A stretch of DNA of 64,000 bases from positions 6,915,394 through 6,979,393 of the forward strand of contig CM063262.1 in assembly GCA_032158295.1 (NCBI GenBank), given 5' to 3'. Every line of letters begins with the position of its first letter. Position 1 is the stretch's first letter. The notes beneath the pieces were generated by a model. That model did no database searches. It had not been told where the DNA came from and was given only the letters and a program-made list of their open reading frames with translations. Position numbers and translations under genes: made by a program. The stretch is from Pycnopodia helianthoides. Its lineage: Eukaryota > Echinodermata > Asteroidea > Forcipulatida > Asteriidae. Below, in pieces: positions 27,340-39,935 of this stretch.

Positions 27340-27720
27340 ACGGTACGTTTCGTATTGGAGGAAGACTCTTTTGTGTTTGCCTCAGTATGGGAAACCATAG
27401 CTTTTGATGCATGGGTGCAAGATGCGATCTCTCATGTTTACATCGAATTCACTAAAACTCCCGTTCGTTGGAGAATTCCCAATCCCATTACTTATTCAGA
27501 CGCTAAATCTGATGCTGAAGTGCAATCTCTGTTGAACAAAGATGCTATAAGACATGCGCAGCCATGTCAGGGCGAATATCTGTCAAATATTTCCCTTCGA
27601 CCCCAAAGGACTGCACAATGCGACCAGATATTAACCCTAAGGGACTGAACAAATTCGTAAAATACCGCCATTTCAAGTTGGAAGCGTTTGAATACGCCCT
27701 GCCATTAATACGGCATTGAA
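27340..27720 (+). pseudogene. DIRS reverse transcriptase N-terminal fragment
   Basis: Frames here give WETIAFDAWVQDAISH, KTPVRWRIPNPITYSD, EVQSLLNKDAIRHAQ, a GEYLSNI..RP..D stretch, and RPDINLRGLNKFVKYRHF. This is the conserved entry into the DIRS RT (SN-hydrophobic-PKKDG..RPVINLR-type). Frameshifts are needed near 27420 and 27600. The rest of the RT, including the catalytic YxDD, is missing. Confidence 0.65.
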
Positions 27721-27799
27721 ATCCTTTGTCAGTCACGTCAGAGGAATAGTGATATCAGTTGTGGTTTTGGTGCTTAAAGAATGAGATATGGATAATTGC

Positions 27800-28215
27800 A
27801 TATCATATTCATGGGAAATGCAATACAGCAGCCGATTTTGCTATCATGGACATTTGATTACAATTTGGAACGGAAATTAAACAGTATGGTATTCGACCTC
27901 ATTATTGGCAACCATCCAAATTAAACCAACAGTGGACTTGTTTGCGTCTCGAATCAATTTTCAAATGAAACCATATATTTCATGGTATCCCGATCCAGAA
28001 GCAAGATCGTTTGATGCGATTTTTTCGTCGTTGGAAAATGGATTTGCTTATTGATTTTCCTCCTTTTTTTCTTATCGATAGAGTTCTGCAAGAAATAAAG
28101 AAAGACAAGGCAAATGTCATTTTGGTGTTTCCACTGCGGACCGCAAAGACATGGTACCCAAGACTACTGCGTACAATCATCAGGGCAGCCAACCTACTGC
28201 AAGATGACTTTCACC
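27800..28215 (+). pseudogene. DIRS RNase H-region remnant
   Basis: Fragments read HGKCNTAADF, then after a shift PTVDLFASRINFQMKP with WYPDPEARSFDA, then FPPFFLIDRVLQEIKKDK, VILVFPLRTAKTWYPRLL. These are the well-conserved strings after DIRS RT/RNase H (VDLFAS and P-L-W-TAKTWYP type). At least two frameshifts are present. Confidence 0.7.
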
Positions 28216-28329
28216 GAGAACTATTGACATTATCACTGAATCGTGGAAACCAAACACGCGAAAGCAGTACTACTCAGAAATCACAAAATGACTACACTTT
28301 TGTGTTGAATGGACTGTCCAACAAGTTCA

Positions 28330-28540
28330 AGTAACTGTAGGACAAGCTCTTGATTTATTGTCAACGCTCTACCACGAGGGTACCGAAAAAAAGTACAGTG
28401 AACTGTCCGCCCTACTCTGCGAAACCACAAACTCCACTGTCAAGTTTGGAAGTCATCCACCGGTAACGTGATTCATGCGAGGGGTGTTCAAATTAAGGTC
28501 ACACCTACCTCGGTACTCTCAAATAATTGTATCTTAAAAA
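28330..28540 (+). pseudogene. DIRS tyrosine recombinase N-terminal fragment
   Basis: The plus strand reads QALDLLSTLYHEGTEKKYSE and then FGSHPPV, stop, FMRGVF, then LPRYSQI. DIRS recombinases have a corresponding FG.HP.V.RFMKGVF..RP..PRY segment. The catalytic R-H-R-Y part is not found, so the element ends or is deleted soon after. Confidence 0.6.
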
Positions 28541-29150
28541 CACTTAACTGAGGGGAAGGCCCAATGAATCATTCCACAGATAGACACAAATTAGCATATC
28601 TTCAAAGTGTAATGATCTGTGGGACTCAAATTCCCTGACATCCCAGACAAGACTATTACACACATCGAAGAGGGGGGAGAATCAGGTCTCGGATTTTGTT
28701 TTGAGGGGTAGAATACTATTTGCACTCATGTACTAATCACAAACATAGCCCATGTCAAATACAGACATCTCGAGATCCAACCCTTTCATAAGTGGAGCCG
28801 TCTGTTCTTATAGCAAGTGTCTGACTTCTTGCCGACAGCTGTGGTTATAATGTGTCTGGTTTTCAACCAATCCCCCCCCCCAAGTCAAACTGTGTCAGCT
28901 CACCTAGGTTATGACCTGTCATTCATGTTTTGCTGGCGTGAAGAGAGATACAGTTTACATATGCTTTGTGTTGACATGGCTGAGTAGTTTATTGGGTGAA
29001 GTTTATTGCATGAGGTCAGAGGGTTAATGTTGTAGTTTATTGGGTGTAGTTTATTGCTCATTGTCAGATGGTTACTGGTTAGCTTCTCACCGCCCCCCTC
29101 CCCCAGTACTGGAGATATAAAAGCTTTGCTCTGTGGTAAGAGCCATATGT

Positions 29151-29174
29151 TGTTTATATAGTTATATATAAACA
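29151..29174. other. AT-rich hairpin
   Basis: tgtttatata and tatataaaca form a 10-bp stem around gtta. It may be chance in AT-rich sequence. Confidence 0.4.
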
Positions 29175-30026
29175 AATTTTACGAGGCGTTTTTTATTTGT
29201 TTTATATATTTGTTTTGTATTTAATGGATTGCGTAAATTGTATATCTCTATTTGTCTTATTTTAGTTTGTTTCCCTTCATTTCTTACATTTAATTTTGTT
29301 TAACCTACTGTTACTTTTACATTTTGCTATTTACTTTTAGAAAATGAGAAAATAAAACAGAAACAATTAAATGAAGACACTCTGTTCCATCATATTTTCA
29401 ATAGTTAAACATAAGTAATGCAAAAATTAAAATGTACAACTAACTAAAAAGGCTAAAATAATCACTATAAAACAGACACTAACTTGGCAGAAAAAAAATC
29501 ATTTATATCATTGTAAATGCAAAGAAACCATTGTTAATATATGTTGGATTGGGTGGTACTGTCTGTTTGCCCCTTCCATAATTTGCGTATAGTCAGTGGA
29601 GTTAACGCAATTAAGGGACCGAAAAGGTGTAAGGATATTAAGCTATTTTTTCAGTTATTGGCAAAAAGGATTGCGTCCAGATGCGTGATGAAAACAAATC
29701 CTGATGACAATTTGAAGATAACGTCTGTCATTGTTTACGTTGTATGATAACATTTAAACAAATGACTAAGTCAAGTTATTATACGTAAAATGTATTATGT
29801 TTATTATTACCACCCGAAGGTATTTTGTTTATACAGGAGAATAAAAAAAGATATACTGTTACTTTGCAGATATTGACTTGTCTCCTTTTACACTGCTCAG
29901 CTTTGGAATCTCATCACTAGAGTTCGAATTGAGGTAATGGTGAGATAGAATTCCCCAATTTAACCATTGAAATTAAGTTTGATGGAGATTCTAACGATCC
30001 ATTAAAACCTCGACGGAAACAAAGGT

Positions 30027-30049
30027 GGTTTCGGTGGACTACCGAAACC
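30027..30049. other. Short perfect hairpin
   Basis: ggtttcggt and accgaaacc form a perfect 9-bp stem with a 5-base loop. No poly-T or promoter context was seen; function unknown. Confidence 0.5.
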
Positions 30050-31586
30050 CCAATAAAGGAAAGGAAAGGCCCTGATCCTATATAAAGGGTCCTTTCGGGT
30101 CCGCTCCTCAGTATTTAAAACAAACCTTTACACTGGCCACAAAACGGGGTGGGAGTTTCTTACAACGGTGAACCTGTATAGCGCCCTCTTGCTCATGGAG
30201 AGTCCTCGAACTATTAACTACGTAGGTGCTCGGGGAATATTAGTAGCCTCACGTAAGTTCATTGAATTCTCCCCCAGAATTCATGTCAAGGTCTGTGTAG
30301 TTTAAATAACAAATTGAGCCTTGGCGTAGCTGTTTAGTTTATTATTTAAAAGTTTATTATTTAAAACTTGTTAACGTCTGAACCATAATAAGAGTTGAAA
30401 TGTTTGTGCCATCTAGGGCTCAATTAACATGTTATCTAAAATATGTCACCCTCTTTGACCTTCACTTCCGGTACAAAAAGAAAAGTCAAATACAAAAATA
30501 CATTTCCTTAACCACATGACATAAAGTCACATTTTTTGTGCCGTCTTGTGGCTTTTCACAAAGGTAGTGCGAAAAACATGTTTTCTTCATCGTGATGTCA
30601 TAAAGTGTGAAATTAATTAGTACATTAATTCAAAGGTTTATTTCTGAAAATACAACCGAAACCCCAGTGTTTGTTCGTTACAAACTCATTGCTAGTTTTA
30701 TTATTATTATTTGCATTATTATTATTATTATTATTATTACAGTTCGTTCTCAGGAACTACAGTCTTAAAAGACACAAACAATACATCAAATGAAAGCCTG
30801 TGCTCTAAATTAGATCCAACAGCAGTTCGATCAAGGGTTTTTATTTTTGTTGACGATATTAACGATTAAAAACACGCATTGTAAAAAAAAAGCAAGATCG
30901 CCATGACTGTGTACATTGCACCTAAGACACACTGTAAACTCCATACGGGCCATACCTACACAGAGAGCCAGTGTCACATGCATGGCGTCGTTACATTCAT
31001 TCATGCGTTATTCTGGTTCACTGCTTCGCTTCTAAAGCAACGGTATTATTTTCAATTAAAATCAATTCAATTTATTATAAACGGCACATTACAAAAAAAA
31101 AAAATATATAGTTTTCCAGTGTGCATCTTACAATAAAAAACACAAATGGAGATACATTTTGGTTCACTGCATCGCTTCTATGGTTTATCTTACGATGGCA
31201 GATACAAACAACGATGATCTTGTATAGCGCCCTCTTGCTTGTGGACAGTAACCTTAACCAAATGTCACGACATGGACTCAACCTAACACTCTGCTGATAG
31301 AAACAACATAGCTTGATTTATGTGCGCTTGACCGCTGCCGGCTCGGCCACGACACACCACAACAGGTATATGATTTTCAATTAGGAGACTTTTCAACCAA
31401 GCTATGGGAGTTGTGTGCCCTGATGATAAGCCTCCAACTATTGATAATCTTACCCCTTCAGAATATTAAGAGGGCGGTAGATGATGTATTTTTCTGCTAT
31501 GTTTCTCATCATTGCAATTTTAAACAGCTGAAACTCATAAAAGTAACGTCTTGAATACACAATAACAAAACATAAAACAAACATAC

Positions 31587-31965
31587 CAACTATATTTATT
31601 TACAATTATACTTCATAAAAACTAGGTAGTACATAAGATAGTTAGTCAAACAAAATGTACACAAAAGAACAATCCATTCAAGCGATTTTTTCTTTCTTTG
31701 TTGTAAGTGCTTCGTATATTTATTTACAATTATACTTCATAAAAACTGGGTAGTACATAAGATAGTTAGTTAAACAAAATGTACACAAAAGAACAATCCA
31801 TTCAAGCGATTTTTTCTTTCTTTGTTGTAAGTGCTTCGTATATTTATTTACAATTATACTTCATAAAAACTGGGTAGTACATAAGATAGTTAGTTAAACA
31901 AAATGTACACAAAAAAACAATCCATTCAAGCGATGTTTTCTTTCTTTGTTGTAAGTGCTTCGTGG
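31587..31965. repeat. 124-bp tandem repeat, three copies
   Basis: The marker actRggtagtac recurs at 31621, 31745 and 31869, a strict 124-base period. Copies differ by only a few bases (aggtag/gggtag, tagtc/tagtt, agaac/aaaac). The right half of the monomer (acaatccattcaagcgat) is related to positions 1505-1570 of the 5.4 kb unit, so part of that repeat family was triplicated here. Confidence 0.9.
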
Positions 31966-32840
31966 TGATGGCAGTCTTGCTTCTCAATTCATGCAAGAGG
32001 GACAAGGTGTTTTTTCTTTGGGGAGGATGTTTTTTTTAAACGGTTACAAGCTTATTTTTACGGTGGGGAGAGAGACGCCGTTAACGCTATTAAACTGGAT
32101 GTGTGCATTTCGCTCAATCAAGGAGCGGGGTTAGATTGCACGTTTTTGAGGAGCTGACAACCAACGTTTCCATATTGTACGTGATTCTCGTACAAGTTGT
32201 AGTCGGTCTCTGCCACGTCTTCATCATTAGACAACTTTTTGGCCCAGCAGTGATTTAAAACACTGTGTCAATTGAAATATGCACCAAAAGGCCACTGGAA
32301 TTCCGTCATTCACAAACGGTTGTCTCTTGAAAGTTTGACTAGTTGGACCGACATATTTGTATTCGTTTTATGAATGTTGATTAGTTTTGTTGTTCTGATG
32401 AAGTATGTTAAGGCTGCTGTATGAATGCTTTTTTTTACTGGAGTTTTGAGCTTTAGTTTCCCAGAGAGCGAATTAACATGCGGTATTGTCGCATTTTGTT
32501 GTGAAATGTTGCAATATAAAACCCCCAAAGCAGACTGGATTTTCCCTTTTATACACAGACCATTGTTTCGATTTATTTTAACGTAAAACACCAACAGTTT
32601 ATTTTTTTAATTTCCATTTGAATAGGTTTACTGTACTCTTGACAAAAGCTGAGGCTATTTTATGGCAATATTGTTATTCGACATTGTAGCGGCTATTTTT
32701 GCGGCCCACCAGTAATTCTCAAATCTTGAACAATCCCATTTGTATTGCGCAACGTTTACCAAAGACCAACTGGGACTCCCCTATTCGAAAAGGTCTACTC
32801 ATTGGGAATCGCTAACATTTTGTTGAAACCATTACCTCAA
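31640..32840. repeat. Diverged relative of the 5.4 kb unit core
   Basis: This matches unit positions 1500 to about 3100 in order and orientation: gacaag...tttttct, ggttacaagctt, gcacgtttttgagga, tctctgccacg, atgaagtatgttaaggctgc, cagactggattttccc, and attcgaaaagg. I estimate roughly 75-85% identity by eye. Unit positions of about 1640-2330 (~690 bases) have no counterpart here, so either they were inserted into the unit or lost here. The LINE pieces of the unit are absent. Confidence 0.8.
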
Positions 32841-33870
32841 TAAGTTTAATCTTTCCATACATTGTAGAACTCTATTCAGGATCATTGCAGAAAGACCAAC
32901 AAAGTATACCATTAATCTATTTTTTTTTTTTTTTTTTTGTTAAAAAGTTATGCATTTTATCTCACAAGAGGACTCTATACTGTAAAGTTGAAACTTGGAG
33001 AAATAGTTAAGGAAGCCATCTTTAAAAGAAAAAAAATAACAATTGATGAGCTTTGCATTGTCCACATCATGGGGTATGAACAAAAAATGCAGTTATGGCA
33101 CTGTAAGAAAGCTTCGGTACAAGACAAGTGAATGTACTGATATGACCAAAACAGCCACCAAATAGCTTTTCGGATGATGCAAAATGGGAAAGAACAAATA
33201 CTATTTCACCTGCTTTTTACCAATGATAAATACAAAGCGCTATTGAACCCTTGCACAACGCAGAGCGCACTAACACGCACCTGTTCTCTCCGCCATTTTT
33301 TGAGTCAAAATGTACACAGAGGAAATAACTCCCAAAATAGTGTAGAAATGGTTAGGGCACAATAATTTGTGAAAATGCTTTCCGCGTTGTGCAATTGGTC
33401 AACAGAATGTGTAAGTCTCGTGCGCATCAAAACGGGGAAATACGTCGAACGAAATCAACTCTTGTTTACTGCGCTGCACTCTCGCACAGTCATCGACTGT
33501 ACCGTTGTAAACAAATTTTGTTTACTCATTAACGGTACAGTCAAAAATTACGGTTTTTTTTAAGTTCCTCAATGGACCATAGCCGGATAGCACTAGTACC
33601 AGCAGAATTAGCTTGGGGTAAGTCTTCGACCTACAGTCACCTTTAATTTCGAAGCCCCATAGAATTCCCCTGAGGCCCAAGGAATTCCCCTGAGGCTATC
33701 CCTAACCCCATTAACACGATCCAAGGTCTTAGATCTAGCCGTTGTTACTTGGGGGCAATCAATCATCCTGTCACTGCTCCAGACATCGGGCAGACACCAG
33801 GTGCAGGTTGTGGTTTCGGGTTGGCCAAGTAAATAAGATACCTTGTTTCTCAGAAGACTGGTAAGCACTG
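32841..33870. other. Non-coding stretch with poly-T and a long hairpin
   Basis: A run of about 20 T lies at 32920-32938. Short frames at 32937, 33174 and 33369 show no family resemblance. The only structure seen is the hairpin at 33495-33542. Confidence 0.5.
33495..33542. other. Two-part long hairpin
   Basis: The outer arms gactgtaccgtt and aacggtacagtc (12 bp, perfect) enclose inner arms gtaaacaaa and tttgtttac (9 bp, perfect), with a one-sided 5-base bulge (tcatt). The apical loop is 1-2 bases. It could be a small foldback element or a structured RNA. Confidence 0.75.
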
Positions 33871-33879
33871 GAAAGCAGT

Positions 33880-34850
33880 TAACGTTTCTGAGTCTAATGA
33901 TACCATGTTCGAAGAGTTTGTGAGCAGCCAAAGTAGTTTTACAAGCAATTTCACACGGTACGGTAGCGGACCGTGCGATAGTGCAGCCGCGGAGCATAAA
34001 AGTTGGATTTTTGCAAAAATTCGTTTTTTGTTTCAACTGAGTGTGCTTACCCCCTATGAACATTTTGTTTTTCATTTTTTGTTGTTCTGGGGATTCAGTG
34101 AACGTTTCTGAGTCTAATGATACCATGTTAGAAGAGTTTGTGAGCAGCCAAAATAGTTTTACACGCAATTTCACACGGTACTGCAGCAAACAGTGCGATA
34201 CTGTAACGGTGTGATTTTGATGGATTTGGGTAAAAAATAAAACACAAATTGATTTTTCACTTTTTTTTATTTTGTTTTTTTCTTGGGATTAAGTGAACGA
34301 TTCTGAGTCTAATGATACCATGTTAGAAGAGTTTGTGAGCAGCCAAATTAGTTTTACACGCAATTTCACACGGTACGGCGGCAGACCGTGCGATCATGTA
34401 ACAGAGCATAAAAGTTGGATTTTTGCAAAAATTAGGGTTTTTTTGTTTCAACTGAGTGTGCTTACCCCCTATGAACATTTTGTTTGCATTTTTTTTTGTT
34501 CTGGGATTTCAGTGAACGTTTCTGAGTCTAATGATACCATGTTAGAAGAGTTTGTGAGCAGCCAAAATAGTTTTACACGCAATTTCACATGGTACTGCAG
34601 CAAAAAGTGAAATACTGTAACGGTGTGATTTTGATGGATTTGGGTAAAAAATAAACAAAAAACTGATTTTTCACTTTTTTTGATTTGTTTTTTTCTTGGG
34701 ATTGAGTGAACGATTCTGAGTCTAATGGTACCATGTTAGAAGAGTTGTGAGCAGCCAAATTAGTGTTATGCGCAATTTCACACCGTACTGCAGATGACTG
34801 TGCGATGTGGGGATAAACGCTTTTGAAGGTCATAGTGCAGCGCAGGGTTA
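33880..34850. repeat. Higher-order satellite, alternating 220- and 194-bp monomers
   Basis: The marker ctgagtctaatgR occurs at 33889, 34109, 34303, 34522 and 34716, giving spacings of 220, 194, 219 and 194. The longer monomers contain a aaaagttggatttttgcaa stretch. The shorter ones instead contain gattttgatggatttgggt. The order is therefore A-B-A-B-A (last one partial), a two-monomer higher-order repeat of about 414 bases. Long open frames on either strand here simply follow the repeat. Confidence 0.9.
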
Positions 34851-35417
34851 AAAAATATATTTATGAAAAATACTGGAAAAAAAATACTCATTAAAATTTT
34901 ATATGAAATTAATTATTTTTTTTTTTTAATAATTACAAGGAGATTGTTACATTACTATTGCAAAAGAAATTGAACTTTGTAGAAAACATTCTGATTTTTC
35001 CTTGACTTTTTAGAAACCCCTTTCTCAATCCCTTTGGCCATTCCTGTGCGCCGTGCGTACCAATCTGTGCGTTTTTCATTGTTTCGTCATTGGTTTAGCT
35101 TTAATATGGCGGCTGAAGAGTCAATGCATATGGTCCATTACAGCGTCTGAAGATACTAATTGGGCAACCAAAACAAAGCAATTACATAAGTTTCATTATC
35201 AGGTAGGCAACAATTCTTATCATTTTGAAAGTTACCGGAAGCCGAGTTCAAATTTAGTTCTCCGATTGTTTTTGTGATTTTTTGTAAAATTGTCATATTA
35301 TGTAGTAGATTCATAACAGCACGTATAACTTGTATGGCTAAAAAATATGTTCAACTAAAATAACCGACAAAACAAAATCTTGCATATGTAAAACTCAACA
35401 ATGGTTGACACCCAAAA
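34851..35417. other. AT-rich non-coding stretch
   Basis: Contains A/T runs and a short frame at 35053-35277 with no recognisable domain. Nothing else seen. Confidence 0.4.
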
Positions 35418-35604
35418 GCTGGATATACCTTTAGGACACCACATCAATCTTCCTTACCGCTCGATTTTTGACATGAATTTACAGGGCATTGAGGCACTAG
35501 GTAACTCCATAGAGACTGTCCGTCTGAGTAGGGAGAAATTGTGGATAAGGCGCATAAAGACCATTCGGCCCCATGGTTTGAACATCAAAGAAGGAAATGA
35601 CTAA
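35418..35604 (+). pseudogene. Penelope-like element C-terminal fragment (old copy)
   Basis: The frame ending at 35604 reads HHINLPYRSIFDMNLQGIEA, then RLSREKLWIRRIKTIRPHGL and NIKEGND. This is the end of a GIY-YIG-containing PLE protein (compare [11 protein letters not shown]...FGLN in the copies at 39-43 kb). It belongs to a different PLE family from that cluster. The RT and most of the endonuclease are absent, so this is a 5'-truncated copy. Confidence 0.75.
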
Positions 35605-35970
35605 TAACCTTTCGTCTTTGCCTTCTACCTTTCCCCCAAAGATATCCATATTATTAGTCTGCCCTATTAACTAATTACTTACTATTCATCCATTCATCCT
35701 TTGTATTCAATTTTTTTTGTGGTCATGCCTACCCCCTTCCCTCCAACCCCCCCCCCCCCCCATTTTGTCTCTATAATCCCTGCTTACCCCTACTCTTTCT
35801 GAATGCTTCTTGCTTTTCTCTCTCAACTCTCTCTGTTCATGTATTTCCACTTGACTGCTCTTGTCACCCTTGTATGCATGAATGTGTGTTGTCTTGTCAT
35901 TTAGCCTTCGACTCTGCTAGGGTCGAAACGTCAGGCCAGAAACTAATTTTGTTGATTAAAAAAATGGTAA
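35605..35970 (+). mobile_element. 3' region of the old PLE copy
   Basis: After the stop, a pyrimidine-rich 3' region runs to about 35965. It includes a poly-C run near 35750 and the string gggtcgaaacgtcaggcc at about 35927, then gttgattaaaaaaa. The gaaacgtc plus gcct...aggc arms resemble the catalytic end of PLE hammerhead motifs. The CTGANGA core is not intact here. Confidence 0.6.
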
Positions 35971-38855
35971 GCAGACTCCGTAACAGCTTTTGAAAAAACA
36001 ACTTAAATCGTCATTTTCTCCACATACGAAGTGAAATAATTGTTGGCTGTGGACCATAAGAGGTCACTGTGTGGAACGCGCTTGTTTACTTTGAATAGTT
36101 TTGCATAACATACATTTTGACTTTCATTTGCTTACTTTGGGCTGCAAAGGGGAATACCTTAGAATCAATAGATCCGTCAAATAAAGTCTCCCTTACAGCT
36201 TATTTCAAATAATGATTTTCAGTTTTTGAGCCGGAAGTAAAAAACTCATCGCACTTTCAACCATTGCGCGCTCATTTGTAACTGAGCTTTACTGCCGGAT
36301 ACGATGTGGTACAATTCTTCAAGTAAGTGGTCGTCGAATCGCCATAAATAAACCAATGTTTCTACTAAAACAACAGCTTATTAAAGCTCAAGGAGAGGGT
36401 TAAGTTTTGCTTTCTGTGTTTTGTTTTTCTACTTTGAACATTGGGGACAGAAAAACAAGTTTCTCACGGTCGAGAACACTGGGAGGAAGAAAACTAAACA
36501 CAAAAGTAGAACCAATTATGGCTATGATCTACTTTTAGTTTCCTGTATTGCAAAAAAACAGATAACCTTGTCCTCAGAATGGTAGTGAAGAGGGATGGGC
36601 AATGTTCATCATTGTTCACCCCCCCCCCTCCCCCTCCCCCATCATCCATATTGTAATTGGATCTTGTTAAAGAGGTTTACGGAACTGTCGGCGGGTATTT
36701 TATTTACGACTTTGATTTGTAAAGTAGGTTGTAATACACTCCAAAATATTTCTGATGTTCCTGAGGATTATTCGCTCAAAATGTTTGTTGATGCTAGAGA
36801 TTGGTTGACTGCACAATACACACAAAACACTTTGCTTAATCAAACATGGAAATTGTCTCAGCCAGATTCCCATGCAAGCTAAAAAGAAATGTATCTGGAG
36901 TAGACGGATACATTTTTTTTCTCCATTATTAAGTGAAGGGCCACAGTTTGCGGTTGTACATTTGCTGCTGTGTTATACTACTGTGCAGCTTCAGTTACTG
37001 CATTGTTTGTAGCTGTTTGGCCAGAAGGAAGTGATACTGCAAGGCATCAACACTCGTTAAACCAGAACAGAGCCATTTCATGGTATATTACTTCCGTTCT
37101 TGGTCCATTAGGAATGTGATTGGCATGTCACTGGCGTACGTGAAGGTTACAGACGCATGCACATTATGTTTTAATAATGATAAGATATCTCGACCTCAAC
37201 ACTTCACTAGTGTAGGCCTATGTTCAATACAAAGGAACCCAATGTCAGTTTTGCGATAAACGGTTAATCGGTTCCTATTTCATTTGAGTGGCATGCTACA
37301 AAACAATTACTATGAATCGGTCAATTTATATAAAAATAAAAAGTCTGATGCGAATAAAATCAACAGCAACATCACGTGGTGCCAAACAATCCCGTGAGAA
37401 GCCAAACAATAGTGTTTGGAGAAAGCCGAGTTTGAAGTAAATATAATTTTCAAAATTGTTTGTTAGAAGTCTTTTCGCCTCTAAAATGTTACTTTAATCA
37501 GGGAATTATCTAATTATCGTAAATTAAACAAACTTTTTTTTTTAAATTTTGGTCATGGTCATGGCGTGTTTAATAAATCCTCCCTGTGTGCAGCGCAATG
37601 TGTGTAGAAATTGTTGGGCTGTTCGTAAACGCAAAAACCTGAGCACTTATTTTTGGCACTGAGCTAGCTGTATAATTAACGTGGTTTCGTATTCTCGAAA
37701 TGACAAAACAATTTGACACATCTTAAAAACGTAATACCGGTTAGTAATTTTTATTCTCACTTCTTGATGTTGCTGCTGAAACAGTCTTAAGTTGTGTCTT
37801 CAAATTCCCTTATTACCTGTTCTTATATGTTTAAGTTGCAACCAAAGTTTTAATTGCAGTTATTTTCTTTTCACAGCTCGTGATTTGTCAAAATACCATT
37901 ATGTTGTATTGATTCAAAAAAACATGCTTTATTACATACAGTTCACTTGTTAAAATTATACAGTTATAAAGTAAGATAAACATAATGCGTTTTAGCGAAT
38001 GAATGTAACTTTATGCCTACAATTTTCTGCACATGTACATGTTTGCATAATTACAAAGCATCGGTACTTTACACACATATATACACAATATTTTAATAAA
38101 TTGTGTTGCTATGTAATAAATTACATCGAGTGGATGAGTGTAGGCCGTATCCGAATTGTTGCTAATAACGTCCTAACACTCACGCTATCATCGCGCTAGT
38201 GATTTGCGATCAATGCTTGCAGCTGCAGCTCAAACTTGATAGCGTGTGTATGTGTTTGTTGTCCCGCTAGTCTGCAAACCAGTTGTTCCAAAATCATTAT
38301 TTGTTTTAAAAATTGAGTGTTTCAACTGTTCGTGACGTTTCGATGACAAGCAATTAATAATTTCTTATCCGTGGGTTTGAGAAGAAAATAAATGTTGATT
38401 TTGGCTGACTTATGTTAACCTTCTAAGCAATTTGAAATTACAAGGTTATGGCAACTACTTTTACTCTTAACATTTGATTAGTTGAAATTGCCATATCAGA
38501 AAACATGCTATTAGACACTAAAATCAGTAGAGTCGGATAATGTTAACTGTTGGTGAATTTGACTGCCAGTCAAAAGTGCGTTGACCTTTCGACGTTTTTG
38601 ACCATAGCGCCTTTATTTAAGGTTAGATGTATAACAAACTATACATTTTTTTTAATCCTCATGACAAAACGAGTAATTTGATATGCATATCGACACGATT
38701 GAAATATTGGAATTTTGACCCCTGTTTGACCTTCGTTAATCCCTCCCGGAAATGCCTAAAATTTTCAAGAGGGCAGCCCAAGTCAAAATTGTTCGGTATT
38801 CATCGAGGAACACAAAAACACTTTCAAACCTTTGTTCCCAGAATTCGGTCACATC
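35971..38855. other. Non-coding stretch
   Basis: About 2.9 kb of AT-rich sequence with a poly-C patch near 36620. Short frames at 36595-36882 and 37999-38199 carry no recognised domain. No RNA gene or repeat was identified. Confidence 0.4.

Positions 38856-39935
<1,080 letters not shown>

Larger units (their letters stand above)
26686..28540 (+). mobile_element. Decayed DIRS-like tyrosine-recombinase retrotransposon
   Basis: In order along the plus strand there are a DIRS gag-like segment, the start of a DIRS RT, an RNase H-region remnant and a tyrosine recombinase N-terminus. This is the DIRS order. Large parts of RT and RNase H are missing, and stops and frameshifts occur throughout, so the copy is dead. 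Terminal repeats were not found; the borders given are those of recognisable coding matter. Confidence 0.75.
28541..31586. other. Non-coding stretch with small repeats
   Basis: No gene is supported. Contents: a short duplication (gtttattgggtg...gtttattgc) at 28985-29065, hairpins at 29151-29174 and 30027-30049, an ATT microsatellite around 30705-30740, and two copies of a gtatagcgccctcttgct string at about 30177 and 31224. A diverged copy of the ~300-bp repeat of 52.7-53.4 kb lies near 30400-30500 (tttgaccttcacttccggt). Confidence 0.5.

Noticed and set aside
31587..31965. CRISPR array
   Set aside because: Repeats are contiguous 124-bp monomers without unique spacers, and the DNA is eukaryotic.
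33608..34189. 193-codon minus-strand frame as a gene
   Set aside because: It repeats with the satellite monomers (IACKTTLAAHK and related strings recur), so it follows repeat structure.
35916..35950. Intact hammerhead ribozyme in the old PLE copy
   Set aside because: gaaacgtc and the stem I arms are present, but no CTGANGA core stands at the required place.
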